Source of the DNA: an uncultured Eubacteriales bacterium
GTDB lineage: Bacteria; Bacillota_A; Clostridia; Oscillospirales; CAG-272
Assembly: GCA_900555345.1 (NCBI GenBank)
Contig: USKS01000092.1
Coordinates: 1-6,385 of the forward strand
Direction of reading: 5' to 3'
Length of the DNA: 6,385 nt
The notes under the pieces were generated by a model that was not told the origin of the DNA, did not search any database, and saw only the letters and a program-made list of their open reading frames with translations. Shown here in pieces: positions 4,754-6,385 of this stretch (position 1 is its first letter; each line of letters begins with the position of its first letter). Both the position numbers and the translations under genes were made by a program.

Positions 4754-4782
4754 ACTATATCAAATTCGCATTCATTTGTCAA
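4754..4782 (-). promoter_or_regulatory. Near-consensus promoter of candidate small RNA 1
   Basis: On the minus strand TTGACA (4777-4782) and TATAGT (4754-4759) are 17 bases apart. It lies about 57 bases downstream of the ABC operon terminator and has no protein start with a ribosome site behind it. Confidence 0.72.
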
Positions 4783-4838
4783 GCCGCTCGGCGGAATACG
4801 CAGCTGCACGGATGCTATGCCGTTCCGTATATAAAATG

Positions 4839-4874
4839 TAATCCCCTCGCCCGCACAAGCAGCCGAGGGGATTA
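4839..4874 (-). terminator. Intrinsic terminator of the amino-acid ABC operon
   Basis: TAATCCCCTCG (4839-4849) and CGAGGGGATTA (4864-4874) form a perfect 11-bp stem around a 14-base loop, 66 bases after the ATPase stop codon. On the minus strand CATTTTATATA follows. A further outer pairing (ATG with CAT) is possible. Confidence 0.82.
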
Positions 4875-4901
4875 TTACATATGGTTATACGCAGCAGGGT
4901 C

Positions 4902-4931
4902 AGCAGTCCGCGCAAGCTTTTGCGGACCGCT
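4902..4931 (-). repeat. Stem-loop just downstream of the ABC ATPase stop codon
   Basis: AGCAGTCCGC (4902-4911) and GCGGACCGCT (4922-4931) pair over 10 positions with one A-C mismatch around a 10-base loop, 9 bases after the stop codon. No T-run follows on the minus strand, so it is probably a 3' stabilising structure ahead of the true terminator at 4839-4874. Confidence 0.55.
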
Positions 4932-4940
4932 GCCGCCGCA

Positions 4941-5747
4941 TCACTGCTTTGACATTGCGGAAATAAACTTATTGAGCCGCTCTCCGCCCTCGCCGGAGAA
5001 TATTTCCTCAGGCCCGCCGGACGCGGCAATAACTCCGTCATCCATAAATATGATCTTATCCGATACCTCTCTCGCAAACGCCATTTCGTGAGTGACGATG
5101 ATCATGGTGGTATTCCTGCTTGCAAGCTCCTTTATGACAGAAAGCACCTCTCCGGTAAGCTCCGGATCAAGAGCGCTCGTGGGCTCGTCAAAGCACAGTA
5201 CGTCGGGAGACAGCATAAGTGCTCTTGCAATGGCGACCCTTTGCTGCTGTCCGCCCGAAAGCTGACACGGATATGCGTCCCGCTTTGAGGACAGTCCCAC
5301 GCTTTCAAGAATTTCAAGCGCTTCTTTCTCTATTGCTGCGTACGCCTCTTTTTTACTGCCGTAGCCGCTGTATTTTCCGTATCCAAGCTTCATTTCTTCC
5401 TTAGCGCGCAGGCGTGCCGCAAGGCAGAGGTTGCCGAGGACGGAATACTGCGGAAACAGGTTGAACGACTGAAAAACAAGACCGAAATGCAGTCTGTTTT
5501 CGCGCGCCTGCGCGTCACTGACCTTATTTTTTGCATTTGACGAAAACAGTGTCTCTCCGTTTACGGCAATTTCGCCGGAGGTGGGAGTTTCGAGAAAATT
5601 GAGGCAGCGCAGCAGCGTTGTTTTTCCGCTGCCGGACGAGCCGAGGATAGTCAGCACCTCGCCTTTTTCCACGCAGAAGCTTATACCCTTGAGCACTTCG
5701 GTGCGGCCGAAGCTTTTGCAAATATTTTTAACTTCAAGAACAGACAT
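4941..5747 (-). CDS. Polar amino-acid ABC importer, ATP-binding subunit (GlnQ/HisP type)
   Basis: This 268-residue cytoplasmic ATPase powers uptake of a polar amino acid. Motifs are Walker A GSSGSGKT (36-43), Q-loop Gln93 in VFQSFNLFP, signature LSGGQQQR (163-170), Walker [13 protein letters not shown] (183-194) and the switch His220 in VTHE. The phrases [17 protein letters not shown] and [16 protein letters not shown] are typical of the GlnQ/HisP/TcyC group. It is some 20-25 residues longer than usual: there is extra sequence near 68-83 and a Gly/Tyr/Lys-rich stretch ([19 protein letters not shown], 115-133) between the Q-loop and the signature. The start has GAGGAGG 7 bases upstream, overlapping the end of the permease gene, so the two are translationally close. 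The substrate cannot be told from this subunit; cystine, glutamine, arginine and histidine are all possible. Confidence 0.94.
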   Translation of the reverse strand: MSVLEVKNICKSFGRTEVLKGISFCVEKGEVLTILGSSGSGKTTLLRCLNFLETPTSGEIAVNGETLFSSNAKNKVSDAQARENRLHFGLVFQSFNLFPQYSVLGNLCLAARLRAKEEMKLGYGKYSGYGSKKEAYAAIEKEALEILESVGLSSKRDAYPCQLSGGQQQRVAIARALMLSPDVLCFDEPTSALDPELTGEVLSVIKELASRNTTMIIVTHEMAFAREVSDKIIFMDDGVIAASGGPEEIFSGEGGERLNKFISAMSKQ

Positions 5748-5759
5748 TTTCCCGCCTCC

Positions 5760-6385
5760 TCATGCTTTGAAATACGACAGACGCTTTTCCAGCTTTGAAA
5801 ACAGCACCGTAAGCACTCCGCTGAACAAAAGATAATATATGCCCGTAAAAAACAGCGGCCATATAGCGCCCTTGATACCGTGCGAGCCCTTTGTAAACGC
5901 CTGACCCGCCCAGATTATCTCCTGAAGGGCGATTATACGCGCAAGGGACGTATCCTTTACAAGCGTTATTATCTCGTTTGACATGGGCGGAACTATCCGC
6001 TTTATCATCTGCAGAAGCGTTACCTTGAAAAATATCTGCGGACCCGACATGCCGAGCACCAGTCCCGCCTCGGTCTGACCTACGGGCACGCTCTGTATGC
6101 CGCCGCGGTATATTTCCGCGAAATAGCACGCGTAGTTGAAAATAAACGCCCCCGCCGCCGCCGTGAAGCGTCCCGCCTCGCCCGTCCCCCAGATGTTGTT
6201 GCCGAACACCATGCCGGGAAAATAGAAGATAATGATAAGCTGGATCATCAGCGGCGATCCGCGGACGATCCAGATGATGCCCCGCAACAGCCACGAGAGC
6301 GGCTTGAAGCGGGACATGGAGCCGATGCAGATGAGAAGCCCCAGCGGGATGGCGCCGAGCAGGGTCACGGCAAACAGCCGGAGCG
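5760..6385 (-). CDS. Polar amino-acid ABC importer, permease subunit (HisM/GlnP type), 5' end outside window
   Basis: 207 residues are visible and the frame is still open at the right edge, so the true start lies beyond. A GTG at 6366-6368 could be mistaken for the start, but the residues before it (LRLFA, running into VTLLGAIPLGL) continue the usual first-helix sequence of this family. Membrane segments follow around LLGAIPLGLLICIG, LMIQLIIIFYFPGMVFG, FTAAAGAFIFNYACYF, and near the C-terminus FFTGIYYLLFSGVLTVLF. The family marker RGSPLMIQL is present. So is the EAA loop that docks onto the ATPase (TEAGLVLGMSGPQIFFKVTL, then LQMIKRIVPP). The stop codon TGA is 12 bases from the ATPase start, so both come from one transcript. 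The substrate-binding protein gene is probably outside the window. Confidence 0.92.
   Translation of the reverse strand, partial: LRLFAVTLLGAIPLGLLICIGSMSRFKPLSWLLRGIIWIVRGSPLMIQLIIIFYFPGMVFGNNIWGTGEAGRFTAAAGAFIFNYACYFAEIYRGGIQSVPVGQTEAGLVLGMSGPQIFFKVTLLQMIKRIVPPMSNEIITLVKDTSLARIIALQEIIWAGQAFTKGSHGIKGAIWPLFFTGIYYLLFSGVLTVLFSKLEKRLSYFKA

Larger units (their letters stand above)
4334..4940. other. 607-base region without a convincing protein gene, rich in RNA-like structure
   Basis: This gap between the ABC operon terminator and the metal operon holds, from right to left on the minus strand: a hairpin (4902-4931), the ABC operon terminator, two promoter-stem-terminator units read here as candidate small RNAs, a 14-bp perfect inverted repeat, and the metal operon promoter with its operator. 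Two open frames of 101 codons exist (4529-4834 plus, 4448-4753 minus). Both lack a good ribosome site and recognisable protein motifs, and both overlap the structured elements, so I do not call them genes. Confidence 0.7.

Noticed and set aside
4529..4834. Plus-strand open frame of 101 codons in the gap
   Set aside because: Its ribosome site is poor, and its ATG lies inside the closing stem of candidate small RNA 2. The peptide is Ser/Thr/Ala-rich with no motif, and the frame runs antisense to both promoter-stem-terminator units.
1..6385. CRISPR arrays, insertion sequences or phage genes
   Set aside because: No regularly spaced direct repeats, transposase motifs, terminal inverted repeats or phage-like proteins were seen; all genes are ordinary chromosomal types.

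Overview
The window looks like chromosomal DNA of a Clostridia-type member of the Bacillota, probably an uncultured gut relative of the Oscillospiraceae or Ruminococcaceae. This is an inference from three things: the DUF177–rpmF pair, strong AGGAGG-type ribosome sites with near-consensus sigma-A promoters (every one I found has a 17-base spacer), and a moderately GC-rich genome that still uses ATA codons freely. No phage, IS, tRNA, rRNA or CRISPR sequence was seen.

Left part (1-1048, minus strand): a DUF177/YceD protein, then ribosomal protein L32 (rpmF), then the first 49 codons of a small membrane protein that runs off the left edge. The DUF177 gene has a consensus promoter. A second near-consensus promoter overlaps its 3' end and serves rpmF. 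A small hairpin separates rpmF from the membrane gene. Divergently, on the plus strand, a 198-residue single-span membrane protein of unknown function (1139-1735) has its own promoter and ends at a strong bidirectional terminator (1822-1852) shared with the convergent metal operon.

Middle part (1856-4419, minus strand): a zinc/cadmium efflux operon in the order ArsR/SmtB-type repressor, free-standing HMA metal-binding protein, P1B-2 metal ATPase without its own HMA domain. The promoter is consensus, and a 12-2-12 inverted repeat of the SmtB/CzrA operator type sits on the transcription start. The logic is clear: the repressor blocks the start site, excess metal bound at its alpha-5 site releases it, and the HMA protein and ATPase bind and export metal.

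Gap (about 4420-4940): no convincing protein gene, but it is highly structured. On the minus strand two successive units each consist of a 17-spaced promoter, a predicted start exactly at the foot of a closing stem, and a T-rich end just after that stem. I read these as two tandem candidate small RNAs (about 4671-4750 and 4516-4595), followed by a 14-bp perfect inverted repeat (4454-4490) before the metal operon promoter. I recognise no known RNA family; this is the most interesting part of the window.

Right part (4839-6385, minus strand): the end of a polar amino-acid ABC importer operon, with a HisM/GlnP-type permease (cut by the right edge), a GlnQ-type ATPase carrying an unusual Gly/Tyr-rich insertion, and an intrinsic terminator.
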